Source: JAKAGZ01 sp964412105
GTDB lineage: Bacteria > Bacteroidota > Ignavibacteria > Ignavibacteriales > Ignavibacteriaceae
NCBI GenBank assembly: GCA_964412105.1
Contig: CAYPNM010000018.1
Location: 1 to 59,312, forward strand
Length of the DNA stretch: 59,312 nucleotides
Direction of reading: 5' to 3'
The notes under the pieces are model-generated. The model was not told where the DNA came from, ran no database searches, and saw nothing but the letters and a program-made list of their open reading frames with translations. Positions 25,514 to 34,142 of this stretch are shown in pieces. The position numbers were made by a program, and so were the translations under genes. Position 1 is the stretch's first letter. Every line of letters begins with the position of its first letter.

Positions 25514-27340
25514 TTAATTTTTTGTGTTTTCAGTATTGCCTTGGGATCCTTCTTCTGGAACCTCAAAGATCGGAAATTCTGAAGAATCGATAGTTCCTGT
25601 GTCAGCATTTTGAATTTCCTGCACAGAGATTCTATCAAGCTTATGCTTTTCAAGGTAATTTTTTATTTCATCTTCGGATTTTTCTTTCATCGCAGCTATT
25701 GCACTAAGTACTATCTTTTTATTTTCCTTATCGAATTCGATTACTTTCAAATTAAGAATATCATCTACAGGGAAATGATTCGCAAGATTCTTAATTTTGT
25801 TTGTAGCTAACTGAGTTACAGGGACAAAGCCGTCAACTTTCTCAGGTAATTCAGCTATCAGACCTTTTTCGATTATTCTAACAACCTTACCTTCAGTAGG
25901 CGATCCAACAGCATAAATTCTTTCAAAGTTATCCCATGGATTATCCTGAACCTGCTTATGTCCCAGAGAAATTTTTCTTTGATCAACTTCCACACTAAGA
26001 ACAATAACATCTAGTTTTTCACCTTTTTTAACAACCTCGCCGGGATGTCTAATTTTTTTTGTCCAAGATAAATCTGAAATGTGAACAAGACCATCTACAC
26101 CTGGTTCGAGTTCAACAAAGACACCAAAGTTAGTAAGATTGCGAGCAATACCTGTGTGCTTGGAACCGACAGGGTATTTTTGCATAAGACTTTCCCATGG
26201 ATCCGGCTCCAATTGTTTGATACCAAGGGAAATTTTCTTCTCATCTTTATCCAGGCTTAATATAACAGCTTCAACGACCTGTCCCATTGCAACTACCTGT
26301 GATGGATGTTTTATATGTTGGGTCCAGCTCATTTCTGAGTTATGGATAAGACCCTCAATTCCTTTTTCTATTTCTATAAAAGCGCCATAATCAGTAAGTG
26401 AAACAACGCGACCTGAAACTTTGTCGCCAATTTTATATTTCTGATCAATATCTTCCCACGGATGTGGTAGAAGTTTCTTTAAGCTAAGAGAAATTCTCTT
26501 TTTCTCTTCATCGAAGTCAGTGACAACAACTTTTATTATCTGATCCAATTTTACTACTTCGTTGGGATGGTTAATTCTACCCCAGCTTAAGTCCGTAATA
26601 TGCACGAGACCATCTACTCCACCAAGATCAACAAATACACCAAAATCAGTAATTGCTTTAACCGTTCCTTCAAGTATCTGACCCTTTTCAAGACTATTAA
26701 GAATCGATTCTCGTTGTCCAGATATTTCTTCCTCGACAAGAACTTTATGTGAGACAACAACGTTTTCAGTTGGTATATTGACTTTAACAACTTTGAAATC
26801 CATTGTCTGGCCGACAAACGCATCAAAGTCTCTTATAGGTCTAATATCAATCTGTGATCCCGGGAGGAATGCTTCCATTCCCATAAGATCAACGACCATA
26901 CCACCCTTAATTCTCTTAATAATTTTACCCTGAAGTATTTCACCTGTTTCGTAAGCTCTAACGACCTTTTCCCATATTTTTAGGAAATCAGCGCGGGCCT
27001 TACTAAGAACAAGGTTTCCTTCCTGATCTTCAACGCTCTCAAGTACAACTTCAATTTCCTTTCCAATTTTAATTTCCTCGCCTTCGTAAAACTCCTGTTT
27101 GGAAACTGAGCCTTCTGATTTAAAACCAACATCCAGAATAATCTGATCACCCTGAATACGGACTATCTTGGCTTTAACCATTTCGCCTTCTTTTACATCC
27201 TTAAAGGAATCGGCATATAAATTAGCTAAAGTTAAGAATTCTTCTTTAGAATATTCTTCGTTATTAAAATTTCTTTTAGCTTTTTCATAATCATCGGCAG
27301 TCACAACGCGTTTATCATTGGTCTTGGTCTCTTCGGACAT
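25514..27340 (-). CDS. rpsA: 30S ribosomal protein S1
   Basis: 608 residues with six S1 (OB-fold) domains. The first two are the divergent ribosome-binding ones (GEMVKAKIVRIQGDQIILDV; EILQGKIIKRIKGGMVVDL). Domains 3-5 carry the canonical pattern (GVFVDLGGVDGLVHITDLSW; GAFIEIEKGIEGLIHNSEMS; GVFVELEPGVDGLVHISDLS) and the sixth is VVRIIEKGLIAELPEKVDGF. S1 unwinds and delivers mRNA to the ribosome. AGGAGG four bases before the ATG is one of the strongest Shine-Dalgarno sequences in the window. It follows cmk, the common cmk-rpsA order. Confidence 0.96.
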   Translation of the reverse strand: MSEETKTNDKRVVTADDYEKAKRNFNNEEYSKEEFLTLANLYADSFKDVKEGEMVKAKIVRIQGDQIILDVGFKSEGSVSKQEFYEGEEIKIGKEIEVVLESVEDQEGNLVLSKARADFLKIWEKVVRAYETGEILQGKIIKRIKGGMVVDLMGMEAFLPGSQIDIRPIRDFDAFVGQTMDFKVVKVNIPTENVVVSHKVLVEEEISGQRESILNSLEKGQILEGTVKAITDFGVFVDLGGVDGLVHITDLSWGRINHPNEVVKLDQIIKVVVTDFDEEKKRISLSLKKLLPHPWEDIDQKYKIGDKVSGRVVSLTDYGAFIEIEKGIEGLIHNSEMSWTQHIKHPSQVVAMGQVVEAVILSLDKDEKKISLGIKQLEPDPWESLMQKYPVGSKHTGIARNLTNFGVFVELEPGVDGLVHISDLSWTKKIRHPGEVVKKGEKLDVIVLSVEVDQRKISLGHKQVQDNPWDNFERIYAVGSPTEGKVVRIIEKGLIAELPEKVDGFVPVTQLATNKIKNLANHFPVDDILNLKVIEFDKENKKIVLSAIAAMKEKSEDEIKNYLEKHKLDRISVQEIQNADTGTIDSSEFPIFEVPEEGSQGNTENTKN

Positions 27341-27452
27341 CTGTCCTCCTAAAAATTTTTGTTAATTCTGTTACGTCTGCTCAAGCCATTGTAAAAGCAG
27401 CATTACAGAAAAATTAGTTTTACATATTTGTTTAAGATGGCTTTATAAAAAA

Positions 27453-28151
27453 TTAAATGTTCACCGGAATACTTTTCTTTTCCGCAATTCTTTTTACTTG
27501 TTCTAATATCAAATTTACCTGCTCCTCAATCGAGACTTTCGAAGTATCGATTTCAATTGCGTCAGGAGCTTTAATTAATGGACTCATCTTCCTTGTCGAG
27601 TCTATTTTGTCGCGCTCAATTATATTTTCTTTTATTTCATCAATTGAAACGGAGATACCTTTCTTTTTGTATTCTTCAGCTCTTCGCTTAGCTCTCTGTT
27701 CAATTGATGCAGTGAGAAAAATTTTTACATCTGCATCTGGAAATACAATTGTTGTAATATCTCTTCCTTCCATAACCAGTCCTCTATCCCTATGGCCCAT
27801 AGTTTGTTGTTGTCTTACCAGAGCCTTTCTCACTTCTTCTATTCTGCTGACTTCGCTAACATTCTGATTTACTTCAATTGATCTCAACTCTTCAGTGATA
27901 TCATTGCCATTAGCATTTACTCTTGTTTCACCATTCACATAATCAAGGTGAATATCCGCACTGTTAGCAAGATCGCCTATCGCTTTCTCATTGCCCAATA
28001 TTTTTTTTTTAAGAGCCAGATAAGTAACAGCCCTGTACATTGCGCCGCTATCGATATAAACGTAACCAAGCCTTTGAGCCACAAGTTTGGCAGATGTGCT
28101 TTTGCCTGAACCTGCGGGGCCATCGATGGCAACTATTAATTTTTTGGACAT
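27453..28151 (-). CDS. cmk: Cytidylate kinase
   Basis: 232 residues. Phosphorylates CMP and dCMP with ATP. P-loop IAIDGPAGSGKSTSAKLVA, then YIDSGAMYRAVTYLAL (substrate site), the MEGRDITTIVFPDADVKIFL motif and lid-region arginines (RAKRRAEEYKKKG; ERDKIDSTRKMSPL). Full length for bacterial Cmk. It is 112 bases before rpsA on the minus strand. Its promoter should be in the 322-base interval upstream. Confidence 0.96.
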   Translation of the reverse strand: MSKKLIVAIDGPAGSGKSTSAKLVAQRLGYVYIDSGAMYRAVTYLALKKKILGNEKAIGDLANSADIHLDYVNGETRVNANGNDITEELRSIEVNQNVSEVSRIEEVRKALVRQQQTMGHRDRGLVMEGRDITTIVFPDADVKIFLTASIEQRAKRRAEEYKKKGISVSIDEIKENIIERDKIDSTRKMSPLIKAPDAIEIDTSKVSIEEQVNLILEQVKRIAEKKSIPVNI

Positions 28152-28289
28152 AGTTTATTAATATAGTCAATTAGCATTAAATTTTCAAAAATTTAGGAAT
28201 TCGAGCAATTTCCCCTTACCCAACAGTGTTTACTATCCTGCCTACAAAATAACGCATCGATTTTGGCTTTTTTTAAGTAGTTTTGAGAC

Positions 28290-28463
28290 ATGAACGAGCC
28301 TTTGTTTAATGTGTCAATTTTGTCAAATTCTAATGAATTCTGGTACCTTTCTGAGGTGGCTTATTTAGGAGTTATAAAGGAGGTATGCAACATGCAAAAA
28401 GGTCTGCCAAATTGGCAGACCTTTTTATGTGAACCTGTATATTTCCGGCTAAATCTACAATAA
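28290..28463 (+). other. Candidate small ORF or short transcript (plus strand)
   Basis: ATG at 28290 opens 57 codons (starting MNEPLFNVSILSN) to TAA at 28461-28463. Inside, AAAGGAGG lies eight bases before an in-frame ATG at 28392, giving a 23-codon version. A perfect terminator stem begins within nine bases of that ATG. A terminator inside a coding frame argues against an ordinary protein gene. A leader-peptide-like RNA, a small RNA or the remnant of a gene all remain possible. The peptide matches nothing I know. Confidence 0.2.
28396..28426 (-). terminator. Bidirectional intrinsic terminator downstream of dnaX
   Basis: AAAAAGGTCTGCC, loop AAATT, GGCAGACCTTTTT: an eight-base-pair GC-rich stem extended by A5/T5, giving a U-tract on both strands. 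It lies 47 bases past the dnaX stop on the minus strand. Confidence 0.82.
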
Positions 28464-28473
28464 ACTTAATTAT

Positions 28474-30165
28474 TTAGCGGATTTCTTCTCCTCCCAGTTC
28501 ATTAATGATTGCAGAAACATATGGATCATTCTCGCCCAGCTTGGAATTATTTTTTTCAAATGAATCAGATTTTTCAGTGATAATTTTTTCTTTGTTGGCA
28601 TTACTTTTTGTCTCAGATTCCTTGTAATTAAATTTTATCCTTTTACCAAAATAATCATTTGATTTTTTTGAAAAATAATCCCCATATGTTTTCAGAAGAT
28701 CTTTAACATGAGAATCAGTAGAAGAAATAAATAATTGATTTCCTTCAAGGCTAACAGGCCTGACTGTATGAATAAATTGTCCAAGTATTAACGCTTTTTC
28801 ATTTGCTACAGATTTCACAAATCCAGGCCATTTAGAAAGAACAAAATTAAGATTAAAGTCTCCCTTTATATTGTCGACATCTGATGCGATTTCCAGTTTA
28901 GTTCTATTATCCGAAGAACCGCTAATATTATTATAAATCGCTTTATTTTCGCTGATTAATTCAGGGCCTGCTTTTTTTTTTGTTTGGAGGGAAATATTAG
29001 CATCCGATTTAGAAGACGATATTGAACTTACACCTTTGCCATCGGCTATTTTTGAAATTACATCGCTTATTGTTGAAGATCGTTCAAAACCAATCAGATG
29101 GCTCAGAGCTATTTCGACTTTCAGTTTTTGATTTTGAGTATATCTAAGTTCCTGTTGAACTTTATTGAGATAATTAAGTAACCGGAGAAGATCACCTTCT
29201 GAAAATTTGTCAAGATAATCAATGTATCTTGCCCGGTAAATTTCAGCAATTTCAACAAGGTCCGTTTTTTCTGTAATGACAACAGTCATTACATTTCTGA
29301 AATGTTCTATCAAGCCATTAATGAAATCGACAAAATCCCAGCCGTTTTCATAAATCTTTTTGGTGACGTTAAAAACAGACTTAAAATCTTTGCTGATTAT
29401 CGCATCAGATATATCAAAATAAACTTCGTCATCAACGAGATTAAGCATTTGAGCTACGGTTTTAGAATCTATTTTGTTTCCGCAGAAGGAAACAACCTGG
29501 TCAAAATAACTTTCAGCATCGCGGAGGGCTCCATCAGATTTTTTTGCAATAGTTGTAAGAGATTTATCATCTATCTGAATATTTTCAGCTTCGGCAATCT
29601 GTTTTAACAATGATTTTATAGTATCGAGTTGTATTCTTCTGAAGTCAAACCTCTGACATCGAGATATAATTGTTAACGGAACTTTATGTGCATCGGTTGT
29701 TGCAAAAATAAAAATTGTATGTGAGGGCGGTTCCTCAAGAGTTTTAAGGAATGCGTTGAAGGATTCCTTTGTAAGCATATGAACTTCATCAATGATGTAT
29801 ACTTTGTATTTACCTTTTGTCGGCGCATATTTAACGGATTCCCTTAAAGTCCGGATCTCATCAATTCCCCGATTTGAAGCACCGTCTATCTCAATAATAT
29901 CAAGCGATTGTGAATTTTGAATTGATAAACACATCTCACATTCATTACAGGGTTCATAATCCTTTGGATTAAGACAGTTGAGGATTTTAGCAAGAATTCT
30001 TGCGGTTGTTGTTTTTCCTACTCCGCGCGGGCCTGTAAAAAGGTAAGCATGAGCAATGCGGTTGTTTCTCAAAGCATTTTTTAATGTTGCAGTAATATGC
30101 TCCTGGCCAACTACCTCCGAAAATTTTTTAGGGCGCCATTTCCTCGCTGTTACGATGTAGCTCAT
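28474..30165 (-). CDS. dnaX: DNA polymerase III subunit gamma/tau
   Basis: 563 residues. Clamp-loader ATPase: P-loop GPRGVGKTTTARILAKIL, four-Cys zinc element (C-X8-C-X2-C-X2-C type: NCLNPKDYEPCNECEMC), IDEVHMLTKESFNAFLKTLE (Walker B) and sensor-1-region FATTDAHKVPLTIISRCQRF. The C-terminal 190 residues are variable and lysine/serine-rich, as in tau extensions. The start MSYIVTARKWRPKKFSEVVG is diagnostic. It is last in a lon-fRMsr-dnaX string; recR and ybaB, often beside dnaX, are absent. Ends before a strong terminator. Confidence 0.95.
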   Translation of the reverse strand: MSYIVTARKWRPKKFSEVVGQEHITATLKNALRNNRIAHAYLFTGPRGVGKTTTARILAKILNCLNPKDYEPCNECEMCLSIQNSQSLDIIEIDGASNRGIDEIRTLRESVKYAPTKGKYKVYIIDEVHMLTKESFNAFLKTLEEPPSHTIFIFATTDAHKVPLTIISRCQRFDFRRIQLDTIKSLLKQIAEAENIQIDDKSLTTIAKKSDGALRDAESYFDQVVSFCGNKIDSKTVAQMLNLVDDEVYFDISDAIISKDFKSVFNVTKKIYENGWDFVDFINGLIEHFRNVMTVVITEKTDLVEIAEIYRARYIDYLDKFSEGDLLRLLNYLNKVQQELRYTQNQKLKVEIALSHLIGFERSSTISDVISKIADGKGVSSISSSKSDANISLQTKKKAGPELISENKAIYNNISGSSDNRTKLEIASDVDNIKGDFNLNFVLSKWPGFVKSVANEKALILGQFIHTVRPVSLEGNQLFISSTDSHVKDLLKTYGDYFSKKSNDYFGKRIKFNYKESETKSNANKEKIITEKSDSFEKNNSKLGENDPYVSAIINELGGEEIR

Positions 30166-30201
30166 GCACTGCCTGTTTTTGGTTAAAACATTGGGTTGAA
30201 G

Positions 30202-30690
30202 TTATAAAATATTTTCCGAAAGGAAAATACACATTTCTTCAAGGTATTTCTTATCAATATTATTAAAAGCTGAAATTATTGTACTATCCAAGTCTAATAC
30301 ACCGATCAAATCATTATTTTTAATAACCGGTACAACAATTTCACTTTTTGAATCTGCATCACAAAAAATGTGGCCAGGGAATTTATATACATCTTCCACA
30401 ATAACCGCTTTTTTCTCCTTTGCTGCCGTTCCGCAAACGCCCTGCCCAATTTTAATATTGGTGCAGGCTACTTTTCCCTGAAATGGTCCCAGATATAGAT
30501 TTTCACCATCAATAAAATAAAATCCAGCCCAGCTAATCTTTTCAAAAGATTGTTTTAGAGCAGCAACAAGATTAGAAATATTGGAAATCGGCTTATCGTC
30601 CTTATTAAGTAAAGATTTTACCTGTTTGACCAAAGATTGGTACTGTTCATCCAGTGATTGATCCTTATTAATAAAAATGGTTTCAGCCAA
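30202..30690 (-). CDS. msrC: Free methionine-(R)-sulfoxide reductase (GAF domain)
   Basis: 162 residues forming a single GAF domain. Reduces free Met-R-sulfoxide in the cytoplasm. The three family cysteines are present as C76, C86 and C110 (VACTNIKIGQGVCGTA; FPGHIFCDADSKSEIVVP), with spacing 10 and 24 as in the E. coli enzyme. The start is TTG at 30690, directly after the TAG stop of lon and in the same frame. No other start could supply the conserved N-terminal helix. The purine-rich end of lon (AAAGGGAAATAG) probably serves as its ribosome-binding site. Placement with lon suggests protein-damage and oxidative-stress repair. Confidence 0.92.
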   Translation of the reverse strand: MAETIFINKDQSLDEQYQSLVKQVKSLLNKDDKPISNISNLVAALKQSFEKISWAGFYFIDGENLYLGPFQGKVACTNIKIGQGVCGTAAKEKKAVIVEDVYKFPGHIFCDADSKSEIVVPVIKNNDLIGVLDLDSTIISAFNNIDKKYLEEMCIFLSENIL

Positions 30691-33141
30691 CTATTTCCCT
30701 TTTTTCTTTCTACCTGCGGATTTCTTTTTGAGTTTTGAGTTCCTTTGTCTTTTTTGTGTAAATATGTAAGGTATAGCTTCTTCAATTTTTGAAATTGAAA
30801 TTATCTTCATCCCTTCTTTTACTCTTTCCTGAATTTCTTTCAAATCTATTTCGTTATCTTTAGGAATCAAAACTGTCTTGATTGCGTTTCTTTTTGCTGC
30901 GAGCAGTTTTTCAGTTAAACCTCCGATTGGAAGTACATTACCCCGCAAAGTAATTTCGCCAGTCATTGCCACATTATTAGAAGCAGGTGTTCCGGTTATA
31001 GCTGACAGCAGTGCCATTGACATTGTAATACCGGCAGACGGTCCATCTTTAGGAATAGCTCCTTCGGGCAAATGAATGTGAATTTCTTTTGCTTTGAAGA
31101 AATCAGGATTAATTCCAAATGATTTTGATTTGGAACGAATGTAGCTTAATGCTGCCTGTGCAGATTCTTTCATCACATTCCCGATCTGCCCAGTTAGAGT
31201 AAGTTTTTCCGAGCCTTGCATTATAGTCACGTCAACCGTAAGCAATTCACCGCCAACAGCGGTCCATGCTAAACCTGTGACGCTGCCAACCTTCATTTCT
31301 TTGCTATGTTTTGAATGCCGATATCTTGGAGTCTTTAAATATTCTTCAGCTTTATCTGAATCAACAACATACTTATGTTTGCCTTTATGTTTCCCGTTGG
31401 AGGATTCTTTTAGAACAATATCCCGGGCAAGCTTTCTGCAGACTGAAGCAATTTCTCTTTCAAGATTTCTAACGCCGGCTTCTCTTGTATATTCAGAGAT
31501 TACAGTCCTAATTGCACTTTCAGTTATAGTGACTTCTTTATCCTTTAATCCGTGTGCCTCAAGTTGTTTCGGTAAAATATGTCTCTTTGCTATTTCAATT
31601 TTATCGTGTTCAAGGTATCCCGGAAGCTCTATAATTTCCATCCTGTCCTGTAATGGGAGGGGAATATTATAGCGTACATTTGCAGTCGTTATAAACATAA
31701 TCTGAGAAAGATCATAATCGACTTCGAGATAGTGGTCATTAAAAGTATGATTTTGTTCCGGATCTAAAACTTCAAGCATAGCAGACGATGGGTCACCACG
31801 GAAATCCATACTCATTTTGTCGACCTCGTCCAGCAGCATTACCGGGTTTATTGTTCCGGCTCTTTTCATCGATTGTATAATTTTTCCCGGCATTGATCCT
31901 ATGTAAGTTCTTCTATGTCCGCGAATTTCTGCTTCATCTCTTACACCGCCAAGGCTTATTCTGACGAATTTTCTTCCAAGAGCCCGTGCAATTGATCTCC
32001 CTAAAGATGTTTTACCTACTCCGGGAGGACCGACAAAACAAAGAATTTGTCCACGCATAGTTTTAACCAAATTAAGGACAGCAATATGTTCAATTATCCT
32101 TTCTTTTGGCTTTTCCAGTCCGAAGTGATCTTCATCAAGTATTTTTTGAACGTGGTCAATATTCAGATTATCTTTTGTCCTTTCCTGCCAAGGTACATCA
32201 ACCAGCCAGTCCAAGTAATTTCTTATTACTGTTGATTCCGGTGACATTGGAGGGGTTTTTTTCAGTTTTGTTAATTCCTCGAGTGCCTTAGTCTCAACTT
32301 CTTTGGGCATTTTAGCTTTTTTTATTTTTTCCCTGATCTTGGCAAATTCCGGAGAAGCATCATCATCTTCGCCTAGTTCGTCCTGAAGAATTTTAATTTG
32401 TTCCTGTATTATGAATTTCCTCTGGGTTTTGGCAATATTCTCCTGAACTTTACCGTCAATCTCTTTTTCTATTTTCAGTATATCTATTTCTGAGTTAAGT
32501 ATTTTAATTACTTCGTAATATTGTTCTTTAAGGTCAAACTTTTGCAGAATGCCCTGCTTAACATCAATTGATTGGTTTATATTAGCGGCTACATAAAAGA
32601 GTTTTCTGTCAAGCTCCTCAATATTATCAAAAGCACTAACTGCTTCATTTGGAATATTTCTGCTAATTTTTACGTATTCCTTAAAAAGTTGAGTCATTTG
32701 TCTTGACATCGCGTTCATTTCGTGGTCATTTTCAACAACCGGAACGATTATTTCTACCTTTGCCTCAAAGAACTCTTTTTTACCGGTAAAGCTTTTTATT
32801 TTTCCTTGAAGCAACCCGTCTATAAGAATTTTCATAAGTCCATTCGGCAATTTTAAAATCTGAACAATTTTTGCGACTGTACCTTCAGCGTAAATATCCT
32901 CTCTCTTAGGATCTTCAATGTTAGATTTTTTCTGGGCGGCAAGAAAAATATATTTTGTATTATCCAGAGCATAATTTGCTGCTCGAATAGATTGTTCTCT
33001 GCCAACAAGTACGGGGAAGATCATATATGGAAAAATAACAATGTCTCTTAAAGGCAATATCGGCAGTACTTCGGGGATGCTATCAACGATCGTTGTGTTA
33101 TCGGTTGAATTTTTTATTTCTATTTTATCAGATGGGTTCAA
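30691..33141 (-). CDS. lon: ATP-dependent protease Lon
   Basis: 816 residues. N-terminal LON substrate domain (LPILPLRDIVIFPYMIFPVL), AAA+ module with P-loop CFVGPPGVGKTSLGRSIARA, Walker B VMLLDEVDKM, and arginine-containing sensor region. The C-terminal protease has the Ser-Lys dyad: Ser in PKDGPSAGITM and Lys in IGGLTEKLLAAKR. It ends in a lysine-rich tail (KLKKKSAGRKKKGK). The start is TTG at 33141, backed by AGGAG seven bases before it. The TAG stop is followed immediately by the TTG start of the fRMsr gene. It degrades damaged and regulatory proteins in the cytoplasm. Confidence 0.96.
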   Translation of the reverse strand: MNPSDKIEIKNSTDNTTIVDSIPEVLPILPLRDIVIFPYMIFPVLVGREQSIRAANYALDNTKYIFLAAQKKSNIEDPKREDIYAEGTVAKIVQILKLPNGLMKILIDGLLQGKIKSFTGKKEFFEAKVEIIVPVVENDHEMNAMSRQMTQLFKEYVKISRNIPNEAVSAFDNIEELDRKLFYVAANINQSIDVKQGILQKFDLKEQYYEVIKILNSEIDILKIEKEIDGKVQENIAKTQRKFIIQEQIKILQDELGEDDDASPEFAKIREKIKKAKMPKEVETKALEELTKLKKTPPMSPESTVIRNYLDWLVDVPWQERTKDNLNIDHVQKILDEDHFGLEKPKERIIEHIAVLNLVKTMRGQILCFVGPPGVGKTSLGRSIARALGRKFVRISLGGVRDEAEIRGHRRTYIGSMPGKIIQSMKRAGTINPVMLLDEVDKMSMDFRGDPSSAMLEVLDPEQNHTFNDHYLEVDYDLSQIMFITTANVRYNIPLPLQDRMEIIELPGYLEHDKIEIAKRHILPKQLEAHGLKDKEVTITESAIRTVISEYTREAGVRNLEREIASVCRKLARDIVLKESSNGKHKGKHKYVVDSDKAEEYLKTPRYRHSKHSKEMKVGSVTGLAWTAVGGELLTVDVTIMQGSEKLTLTGQIGNVMKESAQAALSYIRSKSKSFGINPDFFKAKEIHIHLPEGAIPKDGPSAGITMSMALLSAITGTPASNNVAMTGEITLRGNVLPIGGLTEKLLAAKRNAIKTVLIPKDNEIDLKEIQERVKEGMKIISISKIEEAIPYIFTQKRQRNSKLKKKSAGRKKKGK

Positions 33142-33148
33142 ATTCCAG

Positions 33149-33153
33149 CTCCT
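33149..33153 (-). promoter_or_regulatory. Shine-Dalgarno that fixes the TTG start of lon
   Basis: AGGAG on the minus strand, seven bases before TTG at 33141. No in-frame ATG exists nearby. Confidence 0.7.
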
Positions 33154-33324
33154 AAGTATTCAATTTCTTAACGTTTTTAAATATACCAAAATCCATTTCT
33201 GCTATCAAGGAAGTTAAATGCATCATGATTCTAAATAAACGCAAATTATTAAAACTAATTGCAAATTATAGAGGTATCGTAAATTCAAGATTTACTATAT
33301 TTGTAGAAAATTTTTTGGAATAAT

Positions 33325-34095
33325 ATGGTAGATGATTTAATAAAAATTTCGAAAGAAGCTGGTGCAATAATCAGAGGAGGGTTTGGAAAAAGCAATAAGG
33401 TGGAATTTAAGACCAATGAAACAAATCTGGTTACTAATATCGACAAAGCTGCGGAGAAACTTATAACTGATTTTATTAAAAAGGAATTTCCTTACCATGG
33501 AATTCTGGCTGAGGAAAGCGGACAGGTTAAATCGGGTGCAGAATATCTTTGGGTAATTGATCCTCTAGATGGAACTACGAATTTTGCACACGGACTTCCG
33601 GTTTTTTCCGTTTCTATTGCACTTCAAAAAAACGAGGTAACAATAAGCGGGGTAGTTTATGATGTTATTAATGATATTGCATATGCAGCGGAAAAGGGAA
33701 GCGGTGCTTTTGCCAACGATCAAAAAATCAAAGTAAGCACAAATGCAATTTTGAGAAGAAGTGTATTGGCTTCCGGGTTCCCTTACAATGTATTTGAAAA
33801 TCCTGACCATTTGCTGGAGCGATTTGCTGAAATGACAAAACGTGCCCGCGGAGTCAGGAGGCTTGGTTCTGCTGCTCTGGATCTTGCTTATGTTGCAAAA
33901 GGGGTTTTTGACGGTTACTGGGAAATGGAATTGAATCCATGGGATATTTGTGCCGGAATGTTACTAGTTGAAGAAGCAGGTGGGCTTGTTACTGATTTTG
34001 ATTCTAATCCGATTGATATGTACACAAAAAGAATTCTGGCTACCAACAAACTTATTCATGGACAGATGATGGAAGTGTTATTGAAAAATTTTTGA
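33325..34095 (+). CDS. suhB: Inositol-1-monophosphatase family protein
   Basis: 256 residues. Mg-dependent phosphatase of inositol phosphates or related sugar/nucleotide phosphates. Metal-site motifs: GILAEESGQ (Glu), WVIDPLDGTTNFAHGLP (Asp-x-Asp) and NPWDICAGMLLVEEAGG (Asp). RRLGSAALDLAYVAKG is also conserved. SuhB-type members additionally assist rRNA transcription antitermination in E. coli; whether this one does is unknown. It is convergent with the acyl-CoA ligase gene and divergent from lon. Confidence 0.92.
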   Translation: MVDDLIKISKEAGAIIRGGFGKSNKVEFKTNETNLVTNIDKAAEKLITDFIKKEFPYHGILAEESGQVKSGAEYLWVIDPLDGTTNFAHGLPVFSVSIALQKNEVTISGVVYDVINDIAYAAEKGSGAFANDQKIKVSTNAILRRSVLASGFPYNVFENPDHLLERFAEMTKRARGVRRLGSAALDLAYVAKGVFDGYWEMELNPWDICAGMLLVEEAGGLVTDFDSNPIDMYTKRILATNKLIHGQMMEVLLKNF

Positions 34096-34142
34096 TAACA
34101 TCAAAAAGAAATGTGAAGTTATAACGTCTCTTCCAAATTATT

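Larger units (their letters stand above)
28152..28473. other. 322-base interval between cmk and dnaX
   Basis: Longer than most intervals here. It holds the cmk promoter region (minus strand), a strong bidirectional terminator at 28396-28426, and on the plus strand a 57-codon open frame with a near-perfect Shine-Dalgarno (AAAGGAGG, 28376-28383) inside it. No tRNA or known RNA family is recognised. Confidence 0.6.

Noticed and set aside
31277..31672. 131-codon plus-strand frame opposite lon
   Set aside because: Lies wholly over the conserved Lon C-terminal region and has no independent support.
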